A stretch of 64,000 bases of DNA from Diploptera punctata (taxonomy: Eukaryota > Arthropoda > Insecta > Blattodea > Blaberidae), in assembly GCA_030220185.1 (NCBI GenBank), contig JASPKZ010007546.1:639501-703500 (forward strand). Direction: 5' to 3'. A model generated the notes under the pieces. It was not told the DNA's origin. It did not search any database and was given only the letters and a program-made list of their open reading frames with translations. Each line of letters opens with the position of its first letter. Positions within the stretch are counted from its first letter, which is position 1. Made by a program: the position numbers and the translations under genes. This document shows positions 53,139-63,600 of this stretch, in pieces.

Positions 53139-53993
53139 ATACAAGACACATATATTCTTGGAAGGGAAAGTTGTAAGACTTCAGGCTTAATTCATGGAAC
53201 AACCATTTCATAATATTGTTGAAATTAAATTAGTGAACTTCCACATGAAATACATGATAATTTAAATACACGGCCTACTAAACACGTGATACATTGTTAC
53301 CTTTCCTACAGTGAACCCAATCGTAATCGATTCAGGAAAGATTTCTTCATCAGATATTTGAAAAATAAGTCAGAAGGAAGAAAATGATGCCAATCTAGGA
53401 AGTATGAAACATGTGACCGCAACTCTTCGTTTTTTCGTTTGAGTGTAGGGGAAACTGGAGAAAAGCGTATTGTTTTTATCTCCAACAGAAGAGCCAATAG
53501 AGTTGAGTGGAGGGTCATTTGATTCTCGCACATTTTTCTCGTTGAAGGGGTGACTTCCTATATTGTTATTCCGGCCTCGTGGAGAGAAAACATAGAACGG
53601 ATTAAATGAGCATCGCCATTTGTCACTTCTCATACCAGAGCAGTGATAGATGCAGGAGAGTGTTTAATATCCTATCTGAGGCGAAAGCATCCAAGTCTCC
53701 CTTGTTCTTAGGTGTTTGTATGCGAGAAATACTAAGGCTTATACACATAATGGAAATTAATGCTTACAGAAAAACCTTCTATTGGCTGTAGTTAAAGTAA
53801 CTATAGAGAATAAGTCTTGTGATGGCAGTTTCGTTTGGAGGAGTCGGGGATTAAGAAGAGAGTAATTTGTCGGGGATTAAGAAGAGAGTAATTTGTGCTT
53901 AGTGCAAGAGGTTATTTCTAAGTAGTTTGTGGTAGAGAATAAGTTCTAAGTGTGGAGGTTTTGGGTTCAAGTCCCGGCTTACAATTTATCATA
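53139..53993. other. No gene; short tandem duplication and a box B-like site
   Basis: A perfect 26-bp direct duplication (GTCGGGGATTAAGAAGAGAG start) lies at 53843-53868 and 53869-53894. GGGTTCAAGTCCCGGCTTAC at 53962-53981 is a lone tRNA T-arm-like sequence, perhaps a SINE remnant. The two overlapping minus-strand frames at 53306-53633 have no recognisable domain. Confidence 0.45.
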
Positions 53994-54051
53994 AGTATCC
54001 TGCTAGAGTTCGGAATTCCTAAAAAGTTAGTTAGACTTATACTTCTCCGTA

Positions 54052-54936
54052 ATGTGTCTAAATGGCACAAAGAGTAGGGTGCGTGTAGGCAAACAGTTTT
54101 CGGACACTTTTGAAATCCAGAATGGGTTGAAGCAAGAAGATGCACTATCTCCTCTACTATTTAATTTTGCCATCAAATCTCTAGAGGATAAAGAAGGCCT
54201 ACAACTCAATGGTATTAATAAGCTTTTAGTTTATGCTGATGATGTAGTACTATTGGCCGAGAGCGAGGAGGTACTAAAGGACAACACGCACACACTATTG
54301 AGTAACACTAAGAAAGTAGGACTGGAAGTAAACATCAATAAAACTAAATATGTGGTCACATGTAGAAATGCATTATTGTATAATAGAAATGGACAGCTAA
54401 TGACAAATGAGGGAAATTTTGAGGAAGTGGCTGAGTTCAAATACCTAGGAACAATAATCACAAATAGGAATGAGATGCACAAAGAAATTAAACATAAGCT
54501 CAATTCTGGAAATGCGTGTTATTATGCATTACAGAGACTTTTGATGTCCCAACCCCTTTCAAAAAACACTGAACTGAAAAAATATAAAACTATTATTCTA
54601 CCAGTTATATTATATGGATGCGAAACATGGACTCTTACTTTAAGGGAGGAAAGGAGATTACGAGTATTTGAGAATAAAGTTCTTAGGAGAATGTTTGGAC
54701 CAAAGAGAGATGAACAGACAGGTGAATGGAGAAGACTACATAACAATGAACTACATGGTCTTTGGAGGAAGCCAGATATAATAAGAACAGTTAAGTCTCG
54801 TAGACTGCGATGGGCAGGACATGTTGCACGCATGGGGAATGAAAGAAGTGCATGGAAGTTTCTTGTAGGAAAGCCAGAGGGAAAACGCCCAGTTGGTAGA
54901 CCAAGAATGAGGTGGGAGAATAACATTAACTATTTT
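54052..54936 (+). pseudogene. LINE-R RT palm to C-terminus, long open frame
   Basis: About 295 codons: GLKQEDALSPLLFNF, VYADDVVLLAESEE (catalytic pair kept), VNINKTKYVVT, FKYLGTIITNRNEMHKE, YGCETWTLTLREERR, RRLRWAGHVARMGNE, GKRPVGRPRMRWENNIN. The Gly of KQGD is Glu and four residues (VLEH-type) after LLFNF are deleted. The frame is otherwise uninterrupted until the SINE insertion, so this is the second-best preserved LINE-R. The 5' truncation removes the endonuclease and the first catalytic Asp. Confidence 0.85.
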
Positions 54937-55502
54937 TTTATTGATTTCGTACATCTCAATGATGGATAAATCATATTTGAAGAGAAAAATTATACGCTCA
55001 GACCGGGACTTGAACCCGGGACCTTTGGTTTCTCTAGACCAAGTGCTCTACGAGCTGAGCTACCTGAGCAAGTACCGATATATAGAGAAAGATTTGCGTT
55101 TAGATCGGTACTTGCTCAGGTAGCTCAGTTCGTAGAGCACTTGGTCTAGAGAAACCAAGTGTCCCGGGTTCAAGTCCCGGTCTGAGCGTATAATTTTTCT
55201 CTTCAAATATGATTTATCCATCATTGAGATGTACGAAATCAATAATAAAAACTTGGAAAAAGCCGTACTGGCTGTAATATATAATTCCCAAATATGTCTT
55301 CTTAATAAAGGAGCCGCCATTTGCAAGATAGAAGCATGGCTTCACAGCATTTGGTGGATGGGAATTACAATGTATATAGAGAAAGATTTGCGTTTAGATC
55401 GGTACTTGCTCAGGTAGCTCAGTTCGTAGAGCACTTGGTCTAGAGAAACCAAGGGTCCCGGGTTCAAGTCCCGGTCTGAGCGTATAATTTTTCTCTTCAA
55501 AT
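54934..55502. mobile_element. SINE-H complex: 142-bp-arm palindrome plus third cassette
   Basis: ATAACATTAACTAT at 54920-54933 and 55503-55516 is a 14-bp target duplication. Inside, arms 54938-55079 and 55104-55245 are inverted with about 3 mismatches around a 24-bp spacer, and a third cassette with the same spacer (55373-55502) repeats directly. Each cassette holds a tRNA-like cloverleaf. A T6 next to the left duplication reads as a short poly(A) on the minus strand. Confidence 0.85.
55117..55189 (+). tRNA. tRNA-like cloverleaf of SINE-H (three copies)
   Basis: GCTCAGG/TCTGAGC acceptor (7 pairs with one GT), D stem GCTC/GAGC, T arm CCGGG-TTCAAGT-CCCGG, all perfect by eye. The anticodon arm CTTGG ... 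CCAAG encloses a 10-nt loop, TCTAGAGAAA, three nucleotides longer than a normal one. Copies lie at about 54994-55066 (minus), 55117-55189 and 55411-55483 (plus). The oversized loop and repeat context make these pseudo-tRNAs rather than tRNA genes. Confidence 0.5.
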
Positions 55503-55635
55503 ATAACATTAACTATGATTTGATGGAAGTAGATTATACAGGGAATTATTGGAAAGCATTAGGCCAGGATTGGGATGTATGGAGAGCTTATGTCCGAACG
55601 GCCGTGAACCTACGTGTTCGATCGTGCCAGTGAGT

Positions 55636-55793
55636 AAGTAAGTAATGCTACGAGCGATTTTCAAATTATCGATAAATTCAAAAGTCACGATGTGACCAGT
55701 GAATTTAACTACAGGATTTGGAAATCAAGAGTTGCATTTGTTAAAACCTTTAAGAAATAAAGTTAAATTGTTACTCACAAATCACTATTTAAA
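55636..55793 (-). mobile_element. MITE-1 copy 6, truncated
   Basis: AAGTAATGCTACGAGCGATT, a degraded hairpin, and ACTCACAAATCACTATTTAA; the far end is missing. It begins directly in the LINE-R GTAA tail. Confidence 0.7.
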
Positions 55794-56104
55794 TATTATC
55801 CCATATTAACGGGTGTTGTATTTTATTTATGCTATTTGTCTATTACGCTTTACAAATGCGGAATTTGAAATAATTATGTAATTTAAAAATAACTTACGCT
55901 TCTCAAACTGAGCATCTATTTACGAAAACAAAATATTTTTATCTGTTGAGTATTAAGTATAAAAATACCAATTGATTTATTTTGCACAATATAAATATAT
56001 CCTAATTTCATAACTCTGTATGATAAAAGAATTACAATCAGCAGATGAACTAAAATAGTATGTCTAAGATATGCACTACTTTTTCCATAAAATATTTTGG
56101 TTTA

Positions 56105-56143
<39 letters not shown>

Positions 56144-56573
56144 TTATTTATTTATTTATTTATGTATTCTTTAACATATGTAGCACTAAAATCTTTGTCT
56201 ATATCTAGTTGGCTTTGTATTTATATTTTCAGATTGTGTTTGCTATACATTTTTCAGTAGAATAACGCTAATTCAATTTTTTGACATGGAATGATTAATA
56301 TTAAATTAGACATGATAATGAAATTCCATTCTATCGTTTGCTTTGACAACTGAGGAAAACTGAAAAAAACCAAATTATTCGAGATACAAATATCTAAAAC
56401 GCTATTTCTGAGTATTCTGTATAATAGATTTAGCAGTAAAATATTATAAGTATTTTACGTTATGAAGCTTTTTAAATTTTGAAGCCATTACCTCTGCGAT
56501 TCAAAGCTGGTGACAAATGTTAATAATAGGTTTCTTATCTATGGAATGAGATCCTTTCACGTGCCATACATCT
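55794..56573. other. No gene; (TA)n(TTTA)n tract
   Basis: Microsatellite at 56107-56165. Otherwise featureless AT-rich sequence. Confidence 0.5.
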
Positions 56574-57214
56574 TCATAAGTAATGTCACGAATGATTTCC
56601 AATTTATCTAGATGATTTCGAAATCAAGAATGGAATTTGTTAGGACAATTTAACGAATAAAATTCAACTGTTTACTCACAAATCATTATTTAAATATAGT
56701 TATTTTAAAATATTTATATATTTAATGTAAACGGTGATGTTCGATAACAAAATGAGAAATGTTTGGTTATGTTTCATTTGCTCATCACTGCAACTTGATC
56801 ATATTATTTATTGCCAAATAGGATCGCAATATTGTAAGAATGCACCCTAGTGGAAAAAATGAAATGCGTCAAACTGTATATTATAATTAATAATTATTAA
56901 TTAATTGTTTTAGGAAACAACTCAGTAAAATCGTTATTTAAAAAGACAATTATTGAACACACAATTATCAAATGTGTAGGTCGAAGGAATCTATTCATTA
57001 TTTGCTATGTTCAAAATATTATTTGTTAGAGAGTCAGTCACCGCAAAATAATGCTCTGACCTGTTCAGAATATTAAAAAGTAGGAGCTTTCTTTATTTTG
57101 GTAAACAGAATTCGATAAATATCGAGGTGAAACACGACTGTCATTGGTTTAAAACAACATTCACTGAAACTTGATTGGTCATTGACTCCCATTTGGGGCA
57201 TGAGTTAAATAGTA
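56574..57214 (-). mobile_element. MITE-1 copy 7
   Basis: TCATAAGTAATGTCACGAAT to GGGGCATGAGTTAAATAGTA, 641 bp. The hairpin arm pair is shortened (GATTTCCAATTTATCTAGAT region), losing the apical stem. Confidence 0.8.
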
Positions 57215-57661
57215 TTTATATTAATATTGCATGGTTGGATGATCGTCTACCTCTGTGATTAGCACATGTGGATATGAGGCCAGCAGTCATCTGGTAGGCC
57301 AAGAGCTTTCTAGGCCTGTCGCGCCATGGAATAGTATTTATATATGTTATTTACGTTTTAATATTGAAAATTATGTTTTACAGAATTGAAAGTTACATTT
57401 TACAGATGAATAATTTCGAAATTTTGGAATTTCGAAAATGATTCGTAAAACATTTTAATCGCTTTATTGTACGGTACATAATTTTGTTTCAGATTATGTG
57501 GAATTTCATTTTTAATAAATATATCTTAACATGTTCTTATATAAATTTATATAAATTTAGATATAAATTTAGATATCAAGTCGCACTGGGTGGTGCAACT
57601 TGATATCACATTCTATGCGAGCAACTCGCACAATCTATTTAGTTTTTGGTTCACTTTAACT
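57215..57661. other. No gene; 15-bp inverted repeat at 57572-57607
   Basis: GATATCAAGTCGCAC pairs with GTGCAACTTGATATC (one mismatch) across six nucleotides. 57240-57330 has CATCTGGTAGGCC and CTGTCGCGCCATGG, perhaps a SINE remnant. This is where an ORF2 would start if the gag to the right were a complete LINE, but no RT is seen. Confidence 0.5.
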
Positions 57662-59421
57662 TTAACCTATATTACACAGGTTAAAGATCCTGTGCAGGAA
57701 AAGGAATTTCTCCATAGGAGAGGGTAGTTCAGCCAATAATGGCTGAAGACCCTGGAGATATTCCTCAACCTGCTGCCCTAGTTGTAATTTAGGCAATTGC
57801 TGGCCCTGGCCTTGAACATTGCTGTTCACCTTTTGGTTTAGTGAAGAGGTGCCCTTCTTTAGGGATTGGGAAAAGGAAACATTAGGTTGGACTTTCACCG
57901 AAGTGAAAGTCCTAGGTTGAGATATAGGTGGTTTGGATTGAGCTGCCCTATTATAACTCTCAAGCGCCGCCTGGAAAACAGGGCAGCCACGATAGGATGC
58001 TGGGTGTCCGTTAGCCCCGCAATTTGCGCACTTAAGCAAATTAGCATTTCTCTGTGCAGAGGCCTTAATTGGACAGTCCTTATGTCCATGGGCCTCGGCA
58101 CAGATTACGCAACGTGGCTTCCGGCAGCATGCGGAAAAGGTATGATTAAATGACTGGCACCTAAAACATTGTTTAAGGCCAGTCCTTGGTCTATAAGATT
58201 CCACTGATACGACACAGTAAACGAGCCGCTTCAGGTCATAAATTTTCAGAGCCTCAGCTGTCCGCTCGAGTTCAAGAATGAAAATGGGGAGAGGTTTCTC
58301 TACGTTATTTTTTTACAAATATTGCCTAGTACTTTTTAGAGGAAATCCCAAGGACCTGATTTCCTGTTCTATTTCGTCAATGGGAGTGTTTGAAGGCAGC
58401 CGTTTTAGTACTACCTTCAATGGAAGTTCCTTCTTAGTCAAATGAGTATAGTATTCCTTGTGAATGGAATTAAAATACTGTCTTAGGACTAAGAAGTCCT
58501 CCATTGTAGTTGCGTAATAACGCAAACCTTCTCTTATGTTGACAACTTTGAGTGGTCCACTGATGAGTGCCTTTATCTCTTTATTCATGCGAAACAGATC
58601 CCATGACCAGTGACAGTGATTGGTGGGGGTCTCTGTTTCGCAGAGTCAACAATTTGAGAAGATGTAGTATTTGTCGTATCGGTCGATGGACCAGCAATAA
58701 CAGGTGGAACCACTGTAGAGGAAGTTCCAGAGGTTGATGCCTCCATATTTGTATCAGCTAGTGCTGCAAATTTATTAGAAGTCTCAACCCCTGATACTAC
58801 AGTGGGAGACTTCACTTTGACTTGTCTGGATAAATCTTGGGTTTTCTTTTCAGAAATATTTTCAGTGGTTTTTCATACTTTAATACCTTTACTTCTACTT
58901 TTGTTTCTCCTCTTTTTGGGAGTTGTTGTTTCTTTAGGCTCAGATTCAGTTTTCAGAAAAAATTGAGGTGTGGGTAGGTCAAATTGGCCCATTCCTTTAG
59001 GTTTTACTTGTTGCTCTGAATCTGTTTCCGAACTTGCGTCATGTTCTGGAAGAAAGCTCTGCGCTTGGAGCTCAAGCGCAGTAGCTTTCACTTCCTTCAA
59101 CATGAGCGAGTATAAAGTTACACTTTCCGGTATTTGGCCATATATTTTTATCTAATTTCTCCATACATGTCAAAGTGATGTCACACACTGCATCAGATCT
59201 TTCACAGTTGGGGAAAGTAGCCAGATTGTTTGTGATGAGTAAGAATACTCCGCGAATCTCATGAATATATCTTTGATATCGAGTATTTTCCTCGCTTTTC
59301 TTTTTGGCAATATATGACTCGAAAAATTGTGAGGCTTCTTCCCACAGCGTGAAAGGTCTGATGTCCTCATTATCTTCATCCAGGTCCATAGACCCTGGAA
59401 AAAATCAAATTTAGCAGCCAT
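57662..59421 (-). pseudogene. Gag-like ORF1 with PRE_C2HC domain and zinc knuckles, broken
   Basis: ATG at 59421 (MAAKFDFF), then DLDEDNEDIRPFTLWEEASQ, an acidic-to-basic linker with KKRRNKSRSKG, a Ser/Thr-rich stretch, IKALISGPLKVVNIREGLRY, a PRE_C2HC-like region (DEIEQEIRSLGFPLK to LKRLVYCVVSVESYRP), and three Cys knuckles: CFRCQSFNHTFSAC, CVICAEAHGHKDC and CANCGANGHPASYRGC (57662-58204). Such proteins coat LINE RNA. Three frameshifts (after MAAKFDFF, near 59140, near 58600) and two stops (TGA 58873, TAA 58313) break about 580 codons. No endonuclease or RT follows it. The Gln-rich C-terminus is unusual. The family is jockey-like LINE ORF1 by domain order. Confidence 0.8.
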
Positions 59422-59880
59422 TGCTTGGTTATACCAAGACTTAGTCTACTACTTCACTTGACGTTATTAGAAAAACACTTGTCACTTGGATAGAATTACA
59501 CTGCACATTAGTGAAGAAACCACAACACTATAACTTTAGACACTACACCCGTTGATTTATATAATTTCTAGAACACTAGAACACTATACACTGGACCGGG
59601 CCGGTAAGCCCGGTCTGGAATTAACTGCCCTAACCGCCGATTGGTTGCGTAGCGATGACTATATATGTGACAACCAATCGCAGAGCACTAGAACTACCAG
59701 TAACCGCACTGAATTAGATGTTGATGAAGCACTACGGTGTGTACTGATGGTCACCCATCAATGCTTGATCCAAGCTCGATGTTACTGACGGTCACCCATG
59801 CAGTCTCGGTGCAAGCTTGTTGTTACCATTAAATACGTCGTTCTTCTTCGAAGTTCTTATGATGATGTGACATGAACAGC
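59422..59880 (-). promoter_or_regulatory. Leader region upstream of the gag-like ORF
   Basis: About 460 bp between a TATA-containing block and the gag ATG. It holds a hairpin (GACCGGGCTTACCGGCCCGGTC on the plus-strand complement, near 59597-59620), a 12-bp inverted pair ATTGGTTGC/GCAACCAAT-like around 59640-59690, and two copies of a GATGGGTGACC-GTCAG motif (59750, 59795) about 45 bp apart. No ORF. It is probably the 5' UTR of the gag element, the 3' part of the Penelope element, or both. Confidence 0.45.
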
Positions 59881-59891
59881 AGAAATCTGGA

Positions 59892-59924
59892 CGCTCTTAT
59901 TTATACTAGTGCTGACGTCACGTG
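59892..59924 (-). promoter_or_regulatory. Promoter-like block: E-box, CRE, TATA
   Basis: On the minus strand CACGTG (59919-59924), TGACGTCA (59913-59920) and TATAAATAAG (59896-59905) occur within 33 bp, upstream of the gag-like ORF. The same bases encode the last residues of the GIY-YIG frame, whose stop TAA (59901-59903) lies inside the TATA motif. The motifs are seen; promoter activity is inference. Confidence 0.5.
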
Positions 59925-60440
59925 AGTCGCAGCTGTTTGGATCATACTGGCTTCTGATTGGTTCGGAACTCTCTCCTTGTTATTGGTAGGTTTTGACTTT
60001 CTATTGTCTAATATGTGATACCAGGCTTTGGCTAGTTTTATTCCTTCATCTTTTCTATTGAAATTGTCCTTGTGTTTATAAATTTCTATGGCCTCTCTGT
60101 ATAATCTTGGGAAATAATATGGTGTTGTGGCTAACACTTGTGTTTCATCGTAGTGAATATGATGTCCGTTTTCAGTAAAAACGTGTTCTGCTACGGCCGA
60201 TTTTTCTATTTGCCCTAGTCTGCAGTTTCTTCTATGTTCAGTCAAACGGGTGGCTATGCTTCTTTTTGTGGTTCCTATGTAAGATCTTCCACAAGAACCC
60301 GGAAGCCGGTATACACCGCAAGTGGAGAGTGGTGGTCGAGGATCCTTTGATGAGCGAAGGCAGTTTTCTATTTTTCTTGTAGGTCTATAAATTGTTCTAA
60401 TATTGTGTTGTTTTACCGGCCGTGAAAGCCTGCATTCCAC
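59901..60440 (-). pseudogene. Penelope-like element, GIY-YIG endonuclease domain
   Basis: A 179-codon open frame: STCGVYRLPGSCGRSYIG is the GIY-YIG core (GVY ... YIG), followed by TTKRSIATRLTEHRRNCR with the catalytic Arg context and EH, GQIEKSAVAEHVFTENGH and YYFPRLYREAIEIYKHKDNF with the expected Glu. In Penelope-like elements this domain follows the RT and nicks the target. The RT is missing because the copy is 5'-truncated near 60440. The domain itself has no stop, so this part is well kept. Confidence 0.85.
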
Positions 60441-60707
60441 TATTACAAAATAATTGCCAACAAAAAATTATTCACTGCATAAACTTACATTTACGAATGT
60501 GTAGTCAGCCATTTGCATTATTACTTATAACAATGATATAAATGATAGTCGTTTCAATCAGTACTGCCAATTAACAGAATGAAATGAAAAAGTAGTAATT
60601 ATTAAAAAAGTGAAACCATTTATCTTTATCTAGTCTTGTAAAAAATAAGTAATAATTATATGAATGTTATTTATGTCCATTTAAATTCTATTAAATTCCC
60701 TTGCTTT
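60441..60707. other. No gene seen
   Basis: AT-rich, no recognised feature. Confidence 0.4.
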
Positions 60708-60923
60708 TTCATCATCATCATCATCTGCATTCATGGATTAGATCTGTTGACCCGTTCCGACTTCAGCCCATCTCTTTCTAGGTCTGCCCACATCCCGGGT
60801 GCCTTTAGGTTTGTATTTTGTTATTTGTTCTAGATATATATCTTCATTCATTCTGTCTGTGTGTTGCTTCCATTTTTGTCTATATGTATCTATTTTATCT
60901 GTTACTGCAAATATTTCAAGTTC

Positions 60924-61710
60924 ATCATTATCATCATCATCACTCCAGGGATTAGGCAATTGCCCGTTCCGACTTCATAATGCATCAGCCCAACGTCTTC
61001 TAGGTCTTCCAACATCACGTCTTCCTCTTGCTTGATAATTTCTTGCTAACAATGGATATCTCTCCTTACTCATTCCATCCATGTGATCAATCCATTTCTG
61101 TCTGTAATTCGTGACTTTATCCAATAAAGGCTGTACTTTCAATTCTTCTCTTATATCCTCATTTCTTATTCTATCAAGTCTTGTACATCCTTTTACTTGT
61201 CTTAGGAACCTCATCTCTGTCGTCTGTATTCTATCCTTCTGTTTTTTCACTGGAGCCCAAGTTTCACATCCATACAATATTGTGGGAACCGCCATAACAT
61301 TATACATTTTTATCTTGGTTTCTTTTCTAATTTTATTTTTTGAATGTTCTCTGTATTGTTCCACACACCGTCTGAAATTTATTTATTTTGGAGTCAATAT
61401 CTCTTTCCACATTGTAGCCAACATCACAGCCCAAATATTTGAAACTAGACACCTGTTCTATACTTTGATTTTCTAAAATAATTTTGGATCTCACTGGATC
61501 TCTTCCTCTAAAAGCCATTGTCTTCGTTTTCCTTACAGAAATCTTTAGATCGTATAATTTACATATTTCATTCAATGCATGCATTGATTTCTGTAAGTCA
61601 TCTTCACTTTTTCTGGTTTGTGATTACATCGTCAGCAAATAGAAGATTATTTATGCACACTTTATTATCCATTCTTATTCCTGGATTCACTAAAACTTTT
61701 CATTTATTTA
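60924..61710 (-). mobile_element. LINE-P insertion with 15-bp target duplication
   Basis: AAATATTTCAAGTTC at 60909-60923 and 61711-61725 flanks this minus-strand insert. Its 3' end is a GAT/AAT tail at 60924-60942. It encodes RKTKTMAFRGRDPVRSK, FKYLGCDVGYNVERDID, YGCETWAPVKKQ, RDVGRPRRRWADA in two frames (61333-61584, 60975-61364). 5'-truncated just before the RT active site. Confidence 0.9.
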
Positions 61711-61725
61711 AAATATTTCAAGTTC

Positions 61726-63585
61726 CTGTCTTATTTCTGTGTTCTTGATTCTGTCTTCCTTAGTGCACCCTTTAACAGATCTCAAAAATTTCATTTCTGC
61801 CGCCGTTATCCTACTTAGATCTTGTTTTTTTATGTATCCAGGCTTCTGAACCATAGAGCAGTACCGGTACTGCCAACGTTTTATAAAATTTCAATTGGGT
61901 CTCGTTTGTTGTTTTGTTATTTAGTGATCGTTTTATCGTACCACATATTCCCTGGAATTTCGCTATTTTATTAGTTATATTATTATCATAATTAAATGAA
62001 ATGTCACATCCTAGATAATTGGGATGGTTCACCTGTTCTATGATTTTGTTTCCTATTACTATTTTAGATGTGATTTGATTTTTCCCTTGGAATGCCATTA
62101 CCTTAGTTTTTTCTATGGATATTTTGAGATTATATTGTTCACATATATTATGTAGTTTAAAAATATTCCTTTGAAGTTCGTCTTCCGTACTTGCTATTAT
62201 TACCTGGTCATCAGCGTATAATAATGTTTTCAAGTAGTGTGTTTTATCTAATTTTATTCCTTTATTTGTTTCTTCGTTCCATTTTTTTATTATATCATTG
62301 ATGTATAGGTTAAACAAAACTGGAGACATACTGCATCCTTGTTTAACTCCTTGACTAGTATGAATTTTATTTTTACTTACTTCATTTCTAGTTTTTATAA
62401 CAAAATTTGTGTTCCAGTACAAACTCTTTATAGCTACTATTCCTTTATATTTTAAAATTGTCCAAAGTTTTCCTCTGTCTACTTTATCAAATGCCTTGAC
62501 GAAATCAATAAAAGCTATGTGTGTTTCCTTGTTATATTCTCTTCTTTTGTTTATAAATTCTTTTATCGTAAATATATTATCCATACATGAACGCCCTGGT
62601 CTGAATCCACTTTGTTCTTCTGTTAACATTACCTCTGCTATTTGTTTTAACCTAAATGTTAAGATTCTTGAGTATATTTTATAGCCTGCAGTTAAAATGC
62701 TTATTCCTCTCTAGTTGTTGCAGTCGTTACGTTCTCCTTTCTTAAAAATAGATTGTACTATTGCTGTTGTCCAGGTTTCTGGTATTGTTGCTTGTTTCCA
62801 ACATAAATTTAAAAAAATGTAATAATCTCAGTTAAAAAAAACTCCTCCATATTTTATTAATTCCATATTAATTCGTCTATTCCAGCTGCCTTTCTGTTCT
62901 TGGTTGTTTTCAGTACTTCTTCTAATTCTTCCATTGTTATGATATCTATTCCTGCCTCACACTCATATATGTTATCTTTAGTTATTTTATTTTCATTATA
63001 CCACGGTTTTTTATAATGTTCTTCCCATTGTTTCTCCTCAATTGCATTGATCTGTATTGTATATTTTTCTTGTTTATTTAGATGTTTCATTACTTTATAG
63101 GCTATTTTTTGCTGCCCATGTATATCGTATTCTAGTCTGCTTATATATCTATCCCAACTGACTTTGTGTGCTTTTTAATTTCTCTTTTGGCTATTGCACT
63201 TTTATGTTTGTATTCAGCTCTTAATTCTAGTGTCCTATTCTGTAAATATTTGTGATAAGCCTCTTTTTTATCTTTTATTATCCTCTCAAATTCTTCATTC
63301 CATATTCTTAAACCCTTCTTGTTATATATTTTATATTTTGTTCCTGATGCCTCATGCTGCTTTATCAATGCTTTCTTTTATATTATCCCATTCTCGGTTT
63401 ATTTATTCGGAAGTAGGTTTCAATATTAATTGTTCATTTAGCCTATTCTGATACAAATTTTGTATACTTTTATCTTGTAATAAATGTACTTTGAATGTGG
63501 TATCTTTATTTCTATATTTGTTTTTAGTTTTCTTCCATCTCGCTAATATATTTATTTTTGAGATTACTAAATAGTGATCTGCCCT
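61726..63585 (-). pseudogene. LINE-P endonuclease end and reverse transcriptase
   Basis: APE end ADHYLV at 63568; linker frames GTKYKIYNKKGLRIWNEEF (63141-63368) and EEVLKTTKNRKAAGIDEL (62857-63090); then the 272-codon frame 61811-62629: EEQSGFRPGRSC, HIAFIDFVKAFDKVD (catalytic Asp), GVKQGCSMSPVLF, LYADDQVIIAS (catalytic pair), EKTKVMAFQGKN, YLGCDISFNYDN, LLYGSEAWIHKK. Frameshifts separate these frames and stops lie near 62700-62850. The SDHxL-type motif shows that this family carries an APE nuclease. Confidence 0.85.
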
Positions 63586-63600
63586 TGCTTTTTAATCGTA

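Larger units (their letters stand above)
53994..55640 (+). mobile_element. LINE-R copy split by SINE-H complex
   Basis: Begins at AGTATCCTGCTAGAGTTCGG (equivalent to 19402) and runs to 54933, then 55503-55640 with the tail GTGCCAGTGAGTAAGTAAG. The two parts are joined through a 14-bp target duplication. Confidence 0.9.
60708..63600 (-). mobile_element. LINE-P, large copy, split by another LINE
   Basis: The longest LINE-P: it reaches from the end of the APE domain (ADHYLVISKINILARWKK near 63568-63585) through the RT to the C-terminus at 60738 and a (GAT)n tail at 60708-60728. A 787-bp insertion at 60924-61710 separates the last hundred codons. Reading 61711-63600 and 60723-60923 together gives continuous homology with the 42057 copy. 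Confidence 0.85.

Noticed and set aside
53306..53633. Two overlapping minus-strand ORFs (75 and 87 codons) as a host gene
   Set aside because: No domain, no splice-site-supported structure and no similarity that I recognise; they overlap in different frames.
55117..55189. Functional tRNA genes in the SINE-H cassettes
   Set aside because: The anticodon loop has 10 nt, and all copies lie inside a retroposed complex with target duplication.
59552..59788. 78-codon plus-strand ORF
   Set aside because: Antisense to the leader of the gag-like ORF; no domain and composition driven by inverted repeats.
59740..59815. 5S rRNA-like sequence in the gag leader
   Set aside because: The GATGGGTGACC-GTCAG motif resembles the 5S box C region, but only about 16 nt match and the rest of a 5S gene is absent.
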